Assembly (NCBI RefSeq): GCF_025963695.1
Contig: NZ_JAOQAH010000031.1
Coordinates: forward strand, 1 to 64,000
Length of the DNA: 64,000 bases
Reading direction: 5' to 3'
DNA from: Segetibacter sp.
GTDB taxonomy: Bacteria > Bacteroidota > Bacteroidia > Chitinophagales > Chitinophagaceae
Shown: positions 28,392 to 37,142 of the stretch, piece after piece
Layout of the letters: each line of letters begins with the position of its first letter
Position numbering within the stretch: position 1 is the first letter of the stretch
Made by a program: the position numbers and the translations under genes
The notes under the pieces: model-generated
Database searches by the model: none
Seen by the model: the letters and a program-made list of their open reading frames with translations, nothing else
Told to the model about the DNA's origin: nothing

Positions 28392-29243
28392 CTAGCTAAA
28401 TGTAGACATCACCCCTCTAAAGTATCCAATAGACTCAGCCATACCCGCCAACGGATCGCTCATATCTTTTTCAAATTCAATACTGCACATTCCCTTAAAA
28501 TTATTCTTTTTTAACGCCTTCACCACTGCATTAAAATCAATAACACCCCTACCAATTTCTATGGCTTTACCTTCTTTCTGAGCGAGCGATACATCTTTTA
28601 TGTGTAGATCATATAAACGGCCCCTGTAATCTTTGATAGCTTTCACCAGGTCTGTTCCGGCTCTTTGCGCATGACCAATATCTAAGCAAAGACCCATACG
28701 GGAGTCCTTGTCTTTAATACGGTCGTACACCTGCTGCGGACCTGGGTACAATGCGTCCTCCGGACCATGGTTGTGGATTGCTATACTTATGTCAGTTTCT
28801 TTTACCTTTTGTTCTGTGTAATCTATCAAGTCATAGTTAGGCACACCCACAATTAATTTAACCCCTACCTTTTTTGCATACGCAAAAGCATCGTCGACCG
28901 CTTGCTTTGTTTTCATGTAAATAACCCCAACGGCATATACATTAATATTTGCAGCAGCAAACTGCGCCATCACCGATTTCACCTTTTCATCACTGCTGTT
29001 TATTGGCAGATGAAACTCTTTCAAAGAAAGATTTTGTACTCCTATACGCTTCATCATTGCAATAGACTTCTCTAAATCAAACTTGTTGAAGGTGTATCCC
29101 GCAATCCCGACAGGTAATAAGTCACCTTGCTTTGCTACGAAATTATTTGATTGAGTGGCTGCCTCGTTGATAAAAGGCAGGCTGACAGCACCCGCAATAC
29201 CTAGTGTTGCCTTTTGAATAAAGTTTCTTCTGGATTGTTCCAT
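28392..29243 (-). CDS. Exported sugar phosphate isomerase/epimerase-like protein
   Basis: TIM-barrel protein of 283 residues of the xylose-isomerase-like family. It begins with a twin-arginine-like leader (EQSRRNFIQKATLGIAGA). Family features include GIAGYTFNKFD, NLSLKEFHLPI, GVPNYDLID, ISIAIHNHGPED, RMGLCLDIGHAQRAG, YDLHIKDVS and MCSIEFEKDMSD, with the usual acidic, His and Glu metal-site residues. It lies 48 bp after the lipoprotein oxidoreductase gene and is co-oriented with it. Members encoded beside DUF1080 and Gfo/Idh genes have been linked to 3-keto-glycoside lyase or epimerase chemistry, so a similar role is plausible here. Confidence 0.86.
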   Translation of the reverse strand: MEQSRRNFIQKATLGIAGAVSLPFINEAATQSNNFVAKQGDLLPVGIAGYTFNKFDLEKSIAMMKRIGVQNLSLKEFHLPINSSDEKVKSVMAQFAAANINVYAVGVIYMKTKQAVDDAFAYAKKVGVKLIVGVPNYDLIDYTEQKVKETDISIAIHNHGPEDALYPGPQQVYDRIKDKDSRMGLCLDIGHAQRAGTDLVKAIKDYRGRLYDLHIKDVSLAQKEGKAIEIGRGVIDFNAVVKALKKNNFKGMCSIEFEKDMSDPLAGMAESIGYFRGVMSTFS

Positions 29244-29291
29244 ATTAGCAATTATTATTTAATCGTTTTTTGTCAGAGGTTTTAATGTCAT

Positions 29292-30680
29292 TTATTTAGT
29301 GGCCATCTCCAACGCTTTTGTGGCGGTGTAATATTTAGCAAGCATATTGGGCACTTCCCACTCAGGTAATTTTTTATCTTTTAGATATTGTAGATAGCGG
29401 GTCATGACCTGTCCAAAATGAGCTTCGTGACCAATTTTATAAGATTGAGGAATAACAACTTTCCATCCGTTTGCCGTTTTTTCTGTGGTTACTCCGGCGT
29501 AAGTATTATTTAATTTTGAAATCGTGTTTCTAACTGTAGATTCAAAACTGTTTTGGCTACCATTAGGAATAATATATAAAGTAGGTTGATAAGCCTCTTC
29601 TTTTCCTTGTTTGATTTCAAGGTTTGATTTTGTTCCTTTTAAAATGGAATAATGAGTATCTCCGCCACCAGGAGGAGCTTTATATTCCCAACGTGCAATT
29701 GTTTTAACATGCACGTCTTTAAGCGTATAGTTTATTTCGCCATTTCCGTGCGTTTGCAGTATGGTGTCGTTCTTTACATATTGCTTCAGAAACTCAGGAA
29801 AAGCGCTTTGTTTTGTTATCAGGCTAAACTGGGAGATGGTTAAAGGCTCGGGCCATATTCTGGCAGAATTAATCTTAATGTCTCTTTTATAATCTATTGT
29901 TTCCTCCGGAAAACATTCCCACTGAACCAGGTCAATTAAATGAGTTCCTACATCTGCTATAGCATCTCCTTGTTGAGTGGGATCAAAAAACCATGCTGGC
30001 CTTGTTAATACTTTACCAGATACAAATTTGTAGAAAAAGTGCACGCTTTCTATTATAACCGAAGGGTCATCAGCGGTTCCCTTTTTCAATTCACCGAATA
30101 GCTCGGGAACCTGTGCAAACTCTCTCTGCAGTATGTTTGTAATTTCAGATCGCTCCGTCATAATATCGTACAGCAATAACTTTTTCTGGGCTGCTTTTGC
30201 AAACGCTGCCTGCAGTAAATTGAAATTTTGAAAGTTGATGGCCATCGGCTTATCGCCAAGCACGTGTAAACCTGCATCAATTGCCTTATTAATGTACTCG
30301 GTTTTTTGACGATTATTGCCAGATAGTACAACTACGTTTCCTTTCTTTTCGCTAAGCATTTTTTCAAAGTAATCGCTGCCGGTATAAACCTTTTCAACCC
30401 ACTTTGTTGGATTTTCGGCTCTCTCATTATATTGTTTAACCAAGGCAAGATGAGCTTCTAATTCGGCTCCACCCGGTGCGTATACAGTTACCTCCGGATC
30501 GATGCCTGCATACATTTCTTTCTGCACTAAAGCGGCATGAAAATGACCTGGGTCTAACGTTATGATCTTTATGTTTTGATGGTTTGCGGAAGTGCTATTG
30601 GATACATTATTCATAGTACCGCAGCTATTAAGAACTGTAACCAATATAATTGCCAAAGATATTTTAACCGTGTATCTCAT
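29292..30680 (-). CDS. Lipoprotein oxidoreductase, Gfo/Idh fold with putative oxidoreductase C-terminal domain
   Basis: A 462-residue Gfo/Idh-type protein with a lipoprotein leader (VLNSCGTMNN) instead of a twin-arginine leader. The N-terminal nucleotide-binding-like region contains IKIITLDPGHFHAALVQ. That lacks the usual GxGxxG glycine pattern, so cofactor binding may differ from canonical members. LGDKPMAINFQNF replaces the EKP motif and GDAIADVGTHLIDLVQW gives the conserved His-containing helix. The remainder matches the 'putative oxidoreductase C-terminal domain' family common in Bacteroidota. It heads a group with the isomerase-like gene 48 bp downstream. Whether it is an active dehydrogenase is uncertain. 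Confidence 0.82.
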   Translation of the reverse strand: MRYTVKISLAIILVTVLNSCGTMNNVSNSTSANHQNIKIITLDPGHFHAALVQKEMYAGIDPEVTVYAPGGAELEAHLALVKQYNERAENPTKWVEKVYTGSDYFEKMLSEKKGNVVVLSGNNRQKTEYINKAIDAGLHVLGDKPMAINFQNFNLLQAAFAKAAQKKLLLYDIMTERSEITNILQREFAQVPELFGELKKGTADDPSVIIESVHFFYKFVSGKVLTRPAWFFDPTQQGDAIADVGTHLIDLVQWECFPEETIDYKRDIKINSARIWPEPLTISQFSLITKQSAFPEFLKQYVKNDTILQTHGNGEINYTLKDVHVKTIARWEYKAPPGGGDTHYSILKGTKSNLEIKQGKEEAYQPTLYIIPNGSQNSFESTVRNTISKLNNTYAGVTTEKTANGWKVVIPQSYKIGHEAHFGQVMTRYLQYLKDKKLPEWEVPNMLAKYYTATKALEMATK

Positions 30681-30795
30681 TCCTGTTATTACTATTTAGC
30701 TTGAAAGATAATTAAGTTTTGAATAGGTAATTTTTCTTCTGATGGCTGACCTTGCAGATCTTTATCTTACGAATACATTACCATTTAATCGTAAG

Positions 30796-30828
30796 AAAAA
30801 TGACATGAATTGGTGAGTTCATGTCATT
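30796..30828 (-). terminator. Intrinsic terminator after the DUF1080-Gfo/Idh operon
   Basis: AATGACATGAA (30799-30809) and TTCATGTCATT (30818-30828) form a perfect 11-bp stem with an 8-nt loop. Read on the minus strand it is followed by TTTTTC. It lies 117 bases beyond the Gfo/Idh stop at 30946, with a repeat copy between. Confidence 0.78.
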
Positions 30829-30881
30829 CATGTGGTGGCTTAGTTGTAAAGTATGCTAACACCGATCCATGAAGAGATATA

Positions 30882-30940
30882 GTACAAGGGTGTGACACAA
30901 CCGGAGTTGATTTGAAAAGAAGTGTCGGCTACAAAATATA
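30882..30940 (+). repeat. Dispersed A/B-box repeat, well-preserved copy
   Basis: Box A GTACAAG then GGTGTGACACAACCGGAG (T/A form). Box B GTCGGCTACAAAATATA ends 5 bases before the stop of the convergent-facing Gfo/Idh gene. Confidence 0.83.
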
Positions 30941-30945
30941 TTGCA

Positions 30946-32283
30946 TTACACTTTAGGCTCCCAACCCGGCTGATATGTGCGACCCCAAAGTTCCATTGCT
31001 TTTTTGTCGCCTACCACATGGCCGTTTGCCTGATCAATATTTAAAGTGTGTCCTGTGCGTTGTGCTATATTTCCGAGTTGCATCCAAAGTGTGCTTTTAA
31101 AACCGACTGCTACATCTGCATTTGGAACCTTTGAAAGACGAATACTATCTAAAAAGTTAGCGATGTGTACGGCGTCGAGGCTTTCACCAGGGCTTGATGT
31201 GTTGCGACCATCTATGACTGCATTTGATTTAATTTCTTTTAAAACCTTTCCCTTCTCATCGTAAATGGTATAACCGTCGTGACCGGTGAGCATAACTCCT
31301 TTGTCTCCGTAAAACAAAACACCCCTGTCGAGCCCCTCGGTTTTGAAATTATTACAGCTTCGACCCTCCCAAACCACTGTAGCCTCAGGACAGTCGAAAG
31401 TGATTAGCTGGGTATCGGGAGTCTGCCAGTCGTCTTTTGCAAAATACCTTCCACCGGTGGAGTTTACACGCAACGGGTAATCAACACCAAGGCCCCAGCG
31501 CGCTACATCAATTTCGTGGGTGCCATTGTTAAGCGCCTCGCCAGTGCCCCAGTGCCAGAACCAATGCCAGTTGTAATGGATCACATTATCCTTATACGGC
31601 ATTCTTGGCGCGGGACCTTGCCAAAGATCATAATCAAGTCCGGGCATCACTGCTGTATGCAGACCAACACCAATAGGTTTTCTTGCATTTGTGTACCATG
31701 TTTTTGCCATATGCACTTTGCCGATCGCTCCGCCTTTTAGCTCGTTGATACCTTCTGTAAGCAACTTCCACGATCTACGTTGTGTACCCATTTGAACAAT
31801 CCTGTTATACTTTCTGGCTGCTGCAATAGACATTTCCCCTTCGCGTGGATTATGTGCCAAAGGCTTTTCGCAATACACATGTTTGCCAGCGGCACAGCCT
31901 AAAATGGTTGCAGGAGCATGCCAGTGATCGGGCATGGCTATATAAATTGCATCAACATCTTTGTCTAGCAAAACTTTACGAAAATCGTTTTCTCCTTTTG
32001 GTGCGTCCTTACCTGTTTTTTTAACAGCATCAATTCCTTTTTGCCTTGCTTTTTCCTCTACGTCACATACATAAGTTACATCTGTGTTTGCTTGTTTGGC
32101 AAATGTTGCTGCCATACCTGCACCACGGCCGTTAGAGCCAATGACTGCAACCCGAACCCGATCATTTGCCCCTTTTATATTTCGATAACTTTTGGCTGTA
32201 AAGCCTGATGCAAGGCCACCAAAAGCAACGGCTGCAGAACTGCCTGCCATATTTTTAATGAACCTTCTTCTTGAATTTTTCAT
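30946..32283 (-). CDS. Exported Gfo/Idh/MocA-family oxidoreductase
   Basis: NAD(P)-dependent sugar oxidoreductase of 445 residues with a clear twin-arginine-like leader (KNSRRRFIKNMAGSSAAVA). The Rossmann motif VRVAVIGSNGRGAGMA is near residue 45, the catalytic Lys in YCEKPLAHN near residue 135, and NNGTHEIDVARWG supplies the C-terminal-domain His and Asp. Aromatic-rich WHWFWHWG resembles related periplasmic members. It lies 15 bp after the DUF1080 gene in one operon. That pairing is typical of redox glycoside-cleavage clusters, in which a Gfo/Idh enzyme oxidises C3 of a glycoside before cleavage. The substrate is not identifiable. Confidence 0.91.
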   Translation of the reverse strand: MKNSRRRFIKNMAGSSAAVAFGGLASGFTAKSYRNIKGANDRVRVAVIGSNGRGAGMAATFAKQANTDVTYVCDVEEKARQKGIDAVKKTGKDAPKGENDFRKVLLDKDVDAIYIAMPDHWHAPATILGCAAGKHVYCEKPLAHNPREGEMSIAAARKYNRIVQMGTQRRSWKLLTEGINELKGGAIGKVHMAKTWYTNARKPIGVGLHTAVMPGLDYDLWQGPAPRMPYKDNVIHYNWHWFWHWGTGEALNNGTHEIDVARWGLGVDYPLRVNSTGGRYFAKDDWQTPDTQLITFDCPEATVVWEGRSCNNFKTEGLDRGVLFYGDKGVMLTGHDGYTIYDEKGKVLKEIKSNAVIDGRNTSSPGESLDAVHIANFLDSIRLSKVPNADVAVGFKSTLWMQLGNIAQRTGHTLNIDQANGHVVGDKKAMELWGRTYQPGWEPKV

Positions 32284-32298
32284 ATGCCATTTTTAAAA

Positions 32299-32982
32299 TT
32301 AAAGTTCCTTTATTTTAATGTTTCTATAGGCGACCCTATCGCCATGAGCCTGCAACAGAATGGGGGATGTGGCAGCTTCGGCAAAACCCTTATTATTTTT
32401 AAACTTGCTTTGTGCAATTGCCTGTTTAAACTGCTCGCTTCCCCTTGTGTATTCAAGAACTTTTGCTTCATTTAACCAGTGTTCCACCTTATCTCCTTTT
32501 ACCACAATCCGGGCGGTGTTCCACTGGCCTGCCGGCTTGTAAGGTTTGTTTGGGTCGGGGGGAAGTACATCATACAAAGCAGCAGTTTGACGATTGCCGT
32601 TGATGCCGAGCTTAGCATCAGGATGTTTGCTATCATCGATTAACTGATATTCGCAACCAAGTGAAGAATTGGAAAATAACCGGTATTTAATGCCGCTATT
32701 ACCAGCTTCGGAGACCTTAAAATCGACAGAAAGGTCAAAGTCTTTAAAAGTTTTTGTAGTAACAATATCACCACCGTGGCCTTTTGTTGGATCAAAGTGA
32801 AGCTCTGCATTTTGTACAAACCACGCCTGCTCTGGTGCAGTGTCGCGATCTGCTTTTCTCCAGCCATTTAAAGACTTTCCATCAAACAAACTCAATGAAC
32901 CGTCTTTTGATTTAGGTTGGGCGTTTGCGATGTCAACAAATAGCACTGCCATGAGTAAGAAAAAATAGGGCAATCGTTTCAT
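32299..32982 (-). CDS. Secreted DUF1080 protein (3-keto-disaccharide hydrolase family)
   Basis: A 227-residue secreted concanavalin-like beta-sandwich protein with a signal peptide (about 1-21, ending ANA). Hallmarks of the family are LSLFDGKSLNGWRKAD, WFVQNAELHF, DLSVDFKVSEAGNSGIKYR, GCEYQLIDD and the C-terminal SPILLQAHGDRVAYRNIKIKEL. Characterised relatives cleave 3-keto-glycosides by elimination/hydration rather than by classical hydrolysis. It is the first gene of an operon with a Gfo/Idh oxidoreductase, which would supply the 3-keto substrate. It is the only glycoside-cleaving candidate I recognise in the first 33 kb. Confidence 0.9.
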   Translation of the reverse strand: MKRLPYFFLLMAVLFVDIANAQPKSKDGSLSLFDGKSLNGWRKADRDTAPEQAWFVQNAELHFDPTKGHGGDIVTTKTFKDFDLSVDFKVSEAGNSGIKYRLFSNSSLGCEYQLIDDSKHPDAKLGINGNRQTAALYDVLPPDPNKPYKPAGQWNTARIVVKGDKVEHWLNEAKVLEYTRGSEQFKQAIAQSKFKNNKGFAEAATSPILLQAHGDRVAYRNIKIKEL

Positions 32983-33130
32983 CTTTTTTCAGGAGTAATT
33001 TATGAATGATGAAGGAATAAAAAGTGTTTGAATTATATTTTAAAACTAGTCTATTTTTTAAAACAACCGATAACCGGGCTATTTCCAGGTAGTAGAAAAA
33101 CTGATCTTATTAACGACAAAGATGGTAGCG

Positions 33131-33808
33131 TTACCTTTCTAAAACAATAACACCTTCTTTACGGGCAACGACAGCTTTGTTTGCTATTCGGTAAAACAGC
33201 GATGTTTCAACTATTCCGGAAACGCTTTTAAAAATGGGATTAATTGAAGAAAGGTCTGGCCACTTTTCAAAATATACATCTATTAAATAATTTCCATTTT
33301 CAGTTATTACAGGCCCGTCTTTGCCAGTCATTCGCATGTCAACTTTTGTTCCTTTGAAAAGCTGGCTGATTTTATAAGGAACAAATGCAACGGATTGAGG
33401 AAGTATCTCAAGAACAACCGGATACTTTAAATCAAAACTTTCTACCAGTTTTGTTTCATCCCCGATTAAAACAAATTGTTTTGCCATTGAAGCTAATAGC
33501 TTTTCGTGGGTATGAATTCCCCCTCCGCTTTTTAAAGCATTCAATTGCTTGTCCAACTGGTCACATCCATCAAAATAAATATCCATTTCTTTAAAGAGTG
33601 CGGAAGAGTAAACAGGAAGCTTTTTCTTCTGCAACATTAGAGTTGTAGAAAAAGACGATGTAACAAACCTGATGTCTAAACCATCCCGTATTAATAACTC
33701 TAAAAACCCGGCTAAATAAGCAATAGTAGAACCTGCTCCCAGCCCTACAATAGTGTTGTCTTCAACTAATGTAGCTGCCTTTTGTGCTGCTTGCATTTTT
33801 AAGTCCAT
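33131..33808 (-). CDS. rpiA: Ribose-5-phosphate isomerase A
   Basis: Interconverts ribose 5-phosphate and ribulose 5-phosphate in the pentose phosphate pathway, cytoplasmic. The 225-residue protein has the phosphate-binding GLGAGSTIAYLAG, RFVTSSFSTTLML, the catalytic-region IYFDGCDQLDKQ and LKSGGGIHTHEKLLA with the catalytic Glu and Lys, and a late VDMRMTGKDGPVITENGNYLID region. I start at the ATG at 33808; a GTG six bases upstream is possible. It stands alone between the redox-sugar locus and an unknown secreted protein gene. Confidence 0.93.
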   Translation of the reverse strand: MDLKMQAAQKAATLVEDNTIVGLGAGSTIAYLAGFLELLIRDGLDIRFVTSSFSTTLMLQKKKLPVYSSALFKEMDIYFDGCDQLDKQLNALKSGGGIHTHEKLLASMAKQFVLIGDETKLVESFDLKYPVVLEILPQSVAFVPYKISQLFKGTKVDMRMTGKDGPVITENGNYLIDVYFEKWPDLSSINPIFKSVSGIVETSLFYRIANKAVVARKEGVIVLER

Positions 33809-34055
33809 GACCACGTACGATTTAAGTTGTAAGTAACGAACTATTTAATAACTATCAGAAAGTTGTAATAATAGCTTCGGTCACCTTGAATTTTTTGCGC
33901 TACTAAACAAACTATCATCAACCCCATTTTAGTTATCGTAGCGATCCAATTTTGAACTGCCCTTTATTTGCAGCTACAGTAAACAAAGACGCTCAACCTG
34001 CCAGCAACAATATCTCAAACATTATAATTTGTTAGATTTACTCATTAACTAATAG

Positions 34056-34760
34056 ATGAAATACTTTTTACTATTCATATTATTTACAAGCTCTTCGTTG
34101 ATCTATGGCCAGGTAGATCCAACTATCAGTGTTATTAGTCGAGCCCGAGGAGCGGTGCTTCAAGCAACTGATGCAACTGGCGGGCCGATACCATCAGCAA
34201 AGGAAGTAGTTGATGGATCTTCTATGTTAAATGAAAGCTTTGAAAAAGGAGTAGTGAAATTTAAAACCGGGCAGCAATTCAAAGACGTCCTCCTCAATCT
34301 TTCCCTCGTTAACCAACAGCTTTATCTTAAAAAAGACAGTACCGAAATGACTTTTATTCTGCCGGTAGACTACTTTGTGCTGCCGGTTACAGACGAAGGA
34401 AAAGTACAAACGTTTCTATTCAGGAGCGGATATCCTGCAATTGGAAAACAGACCAGTAAATCGTTCTACCAGATAGTGGCCGATGGTGCGAAATTCGAGT
34501 TATTGAAATTTAGAAATAAGACAATTAATGAGCGGTATGTTTATGGAAGTCCTTTTAAAAAAGAATATAAGTTAGAGCATCGTCTCTTTATTTATAATGT
34601 GATCAACAAGCACATTTCAGAAATCACCACTAAAGTAAAATCTTTGAAAAAAGCATTACCAGGCTACGAAGCAGACTTTGATAATTATCTATCTCAGAAA
34701 ATATTACCCTTCAAAAAGGAGGAAGAAATAAAGTCATTAGTTGATCGTATCAACAACTAA
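34056..34760 (+). CDS. Secreted protein of unknown function
   Basis: A 234-residue protein with a clear signal peptide (about 1-18, MKYFLLFILF...IYGQ), so periplasmic or outer-membrane associated. I do not recognise a family. Residues 40-110 are beta-rich and mention no cysteines; residues 140-230 are helical and strongly charged (EHRLFIYNVINKHISEI, TKVKSLKKALPGY, FKKEEEIKSLVDRINN). A weak inverted repeat follows the stop. It stands 156 bp before a glycosyltransferase gene on the same strand, without evidence of functional linkage. Confidence 0.75.
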   Translation: MKYFLLFILFTSSSLIYGQVDPTISVISRARGAVLQATDATGGPIPSAKEVVDGSSMLNESFEKGVVKFKTGQQFKDVLLNLSLVNQQLYLKKDSTEMTFILPVDYFVLPVTDEGKVQTFLFRSGYPAIGKQTSKSFYQIVADGAKFELLKFRNKTINERYVYGSPFKKEYKLEHRLFIYNVINKHISEITTKVKSLKKALPGYEADFDNYLSQKILPFKKEEEIKSLVDRINN

Positions 34761-34916
34761 TAGTAAAGAAAACTTTCTATTTAGAGAAGTAGTTTTCATT
34801 CATAACGTTACCAAGCCCAAAAAAGCCTTTTAGAAGTATCTCTAATCTTATCGTCAAATTTTCCACAAAGTCATACTGATTAAAATTCCATTTAATGCAA
34901 AGACTATTTTTGCCGG

Positions 34917-36041
34917 ATGATGTTATTGAGTCATTGGCGTGAGATTGTTTTTGCTGCTTTTTGCCTGGTCACCATTATTCAACTATTTTATTACATAGCT
35001 ATTTTTAGTCGCCTAGCCTTTTATGAAGTGCAAGCTAAATCACAGTCGCAGCAACAACCTGTTTCTGTTATTATTTGTGCACGTGACGAAGCGGATAATA
35101 TTGTAACAAATCTGCCGGGTGTATTAGTTCAAAATTACCCCACTTCTAATGAAGTTATTTTGGTAAATCATAATTCTACCGATGATACAAAGTACCTGAT
35201 TGACGAGCTTAAAAGAACTTTCAAAAACCTCATCCCGGTTTCGTTAACCCAGGATGCGATGATGATCTCCGGAAAAAAATTTCCATTAAGCATGGGAATA
35301 AAGTCGGCACGATATGAAACGCTGCTATTGACCGACGCAGATTGTGTTCCTGCCAGCGAGAATTGGATTCAGTTGATGCAGGATGGATACAGCGGTGAAA
35401 CTGAAATTGTACTTGGCTACGGTGCTTATAACAAAACCGATAGCATGTTGAATAAAATAATCCGCTTCGAAACTTTTCATTCGGCTCTGCAATATTTAAG
35501 TTATGCCCTTGCCGGCATACCCTATATGGGAGTGGGTCGAAATCTTAGTTATAAGAAGCAAGTTTTCTTTAAGAACAAAGGTTTTTCATCTATCAACTTT
35601 ATACCTGGCGGCGATGATGACCTTTTTATAAATAAAGTGGCAACAAAAAAAAATACGGCTATTGTAATAGATCCTGAAGCGCATACTTTAAGCAAGGCAA
35701 AAAAAACCTGGGAAGAATGGTTTACGCAAAAGACAAGGCATTACTCAACAGCTAAATACTACCAGAAAAAGCACAAGTGGTTGCTTGGAATGTATTCAGC
35801 AACGCAATTTTTATTTTATCCCCTTTTTATTGCTGCTGCCATTTTTTTTAGTTGGTGGATGGCACTTATTGCTTTTGGAGTTAGATTAATAGTGCAGGCC
35901 TTTATCTACTTTAAAACCATGAAAAAACTTAACGAAGCAGATCTGTTTCCCATGTTTCTGTTATTCGAATTGTGGATGTGTGTATACTACGTATTGTTTT
36001 TGCCAGCTTTATTTAAGAAGGCAAAAAAATCATGGAATTAG
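34917..36041 (+). CDS. Membrane glycosyltransferase, family 2
   Basis: Inner-membrane GT-A-fold transferase of 374 residues, substrates unknown. It has one N-terminal transmembrane helix (about 8-30). The catalytic domain shows PVSVIICARDEADNI, VLVQNYPTSNEVILVNHNSTDDT, the metal-binding LLTDADCVPAS, GGDDDLFINKV as the acceptor-side acidic motif, and TQKTRHYSTAKYY in place of the QxxRW element. Two or three hydrophobic segments close the C-terminus (about 285-370). This layout is common in Bacteroidota enzymes of polysaccharide or glycolipid synthesis. Two ATGs are adjacent at 34917 and 34920. The next gene, rsmG, follows after 44 bp. Confidence 0.88.
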   Translation: MMLLSHWREIVFAAFCLVTIIQLFYYIAIFSRLAFYEVQAKSQSQQQPVSVIICARDEADNIVTNLPGVLVQNYPTSNEVILVNHNSTDDTKYLIDELKRTFKNLIPVSLTQDAMMISGKKFPLSMGIKSARYETLLLTDADCVPASENWIQLMQDGYSGETEIVLGYGAYNKTDSMLNKIIRFETFHSALQYLSYALAGIPYMGVGRNLSYKKQVFFKNKGFSSINFIPGGDDDLFINKVATKKNTAIVIDPEAHTLSKAKKTWEEWFTQKTRHYSTAKYYQKKHKWLLGMYSATQFLFYPLFIAAAIFFSWWMALIAFGVRLIVQAFIYFKTMKKLNEADLFPMFLLFELWMCVYYVLFLPALFKKAKKSWN

Positions 36042-36085
36042 GAAACTGATCATTTGCTAATTTCTAATTCAAATAAATAATTCAT

Positions 36086-36709
36086 ATGGAAGTCATCCTT
36101 AAATATTTCAGCGATTTTAATGAAAAGCAATTGCAACAATTTGCCCGGCTGGAAGAATTGTATAAAGAATGGAATAGCAAGATCAATGTTATTTCACGCA
36201 AAGACATCGAAAGTTTATACCTGAAGCACGTTTTACATTCACTTACCATTGCTGCAACTATAGAGTTTCAGCCGGGAACCAACGTTATCGACATTGGCAC
36301 GGGCGGCGGCTTTCCTGGTGTACCGTTAGCTATTTTTTTTCCTGATGTACGATTTCATCTTGTTGACAGTATTGCCAAAAAGCTTAAGGTTATAAATGAA
36401 GTTTCGGGTGCAATTGGATTAACGAACATAACGACTCAACATACACGTGCAGAAGAAATTAAAAACAGGCAGTTTGATTTCGCAGTTTCAAGAGCTGTGG
36501 CACCAATTAAAGATTTATGGAGATGGGCTTATCCTCTAATTAAAAAAGGTAATAAGCAACAGCTTCCAAATGGATTGATCTGTTTAAAAGGTGGAGATCT
36601 TGTGCAGGAGATTGCAGAAAGCACAGTTAAACCTAGAATGATAGCTATTGATGAAATGTTCGAGGAAGATTATTTTAAAGAAAAGCACTTACTACACATA
36701 ACAAGGTAA
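36086..36709 (+). CDS. rsmG: 16S rRNA (guanine527-N7)-methyltransferase
   Basis: Methylates G527 in 16S rRNA using S-adenosylmethionine. The 207-residue protein has the N-terminal EWNSKINVISRKDIESLYLKH, SAM-binding VIDIGTGGGFPGVPLAI, FHLVDSIAKKLKVI, the TRAEEI element and DFAVSRAVAPI, all standard in RsmG/GidB. Length is normal. It lies directly downstream of the glycosyltransferase gene and probably shares its transcript. Confidence 0.95.
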   Translation: MEVILKYFSDFNEKQLQQFARLEELYKEWNSKINVISRKDIESLYLKHVLHSLTIAATIEFQPGTNVIDIGTGGGFPGVPLAIFFPDVRFHLVDSIAKKLKVINEVSGAIGLTNITTQHTRAEEIKNRQFDFAVSRAVAPIKDLWRWAYPLIKKGNKQQLPNGLICLKGGDLVQEIAESTVKPRMIAIDEMFEEDYFKEKHLLHITR

Positions 36710-36833
36710 TTATTGACCGTTAGAGACCTGTCACTTTCTCAACACAGCGAGGATATCGTCACTCTTTCCAATTCATACAAAATAAAAACCCACGTTATAA
36801 ACGCAGGCTATAATATGACAATGTGTAATAATT

Positions 36834-37010
36834 TTATTTACTTTCCTTCGCTCTATGACAAACCACCTCAATAGAGAAACTAAATGCCAGGGCAAAAGCA
36901 GCAGCCTCCCAATACGCTTGTTTATTAATCAAAGCAATAAACATCATCACCAGGCAAAACAGGCTGGCCATTACAGTTAATGCGTTTTTTTCCGAAAAGT
37001 ACTTCTTCAT
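36834..37010 (-). CDS. Small two-helix membrane protein
   Basis: A 58-codon reading frame on the minus strand starting MKKYFSEKNALTVMASLFCL and ending HRAKESK. It has two hydrophobic segments (about 11-28 and 35-50) joined by NKQAYWEAA, and charged termini, as expected for a small inner-membrane hairpin protein. It sits alone between rsmG and cbpM in the antisense orientation to rsmG. No family recognised. Coding status is inferred from the clean start, amphipathic layout and lysine-rich ends; it could still be a chance frame. Confidence 0.55.
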   Translation of the reverse strand: MKKYFSEKNALTVMASLFCLVMMFIALINKQAYWEAAAFALAFSFSIEVVCHRAKESK

Positions 37011-37142
37011 ATAAAAATTGGTTTGGGTCTATGGCGAAAATAGACTCCATTATATCCTTTTCAAAATATCAACGGTAAAACATCATTAATTTTCTATTAA
37101 AAGCTAACAGTTTAATATTTTGTAAACCTTTTTTAAAAATCA

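Noticed and set aside
34768-34797. Inverted repeat after the unknown secreted protein gene at 34056
   Set aside because: GAAAACT/AGTTTTC arms are AT-rich and interrupted, with no T-run; too weak to call a terminator.
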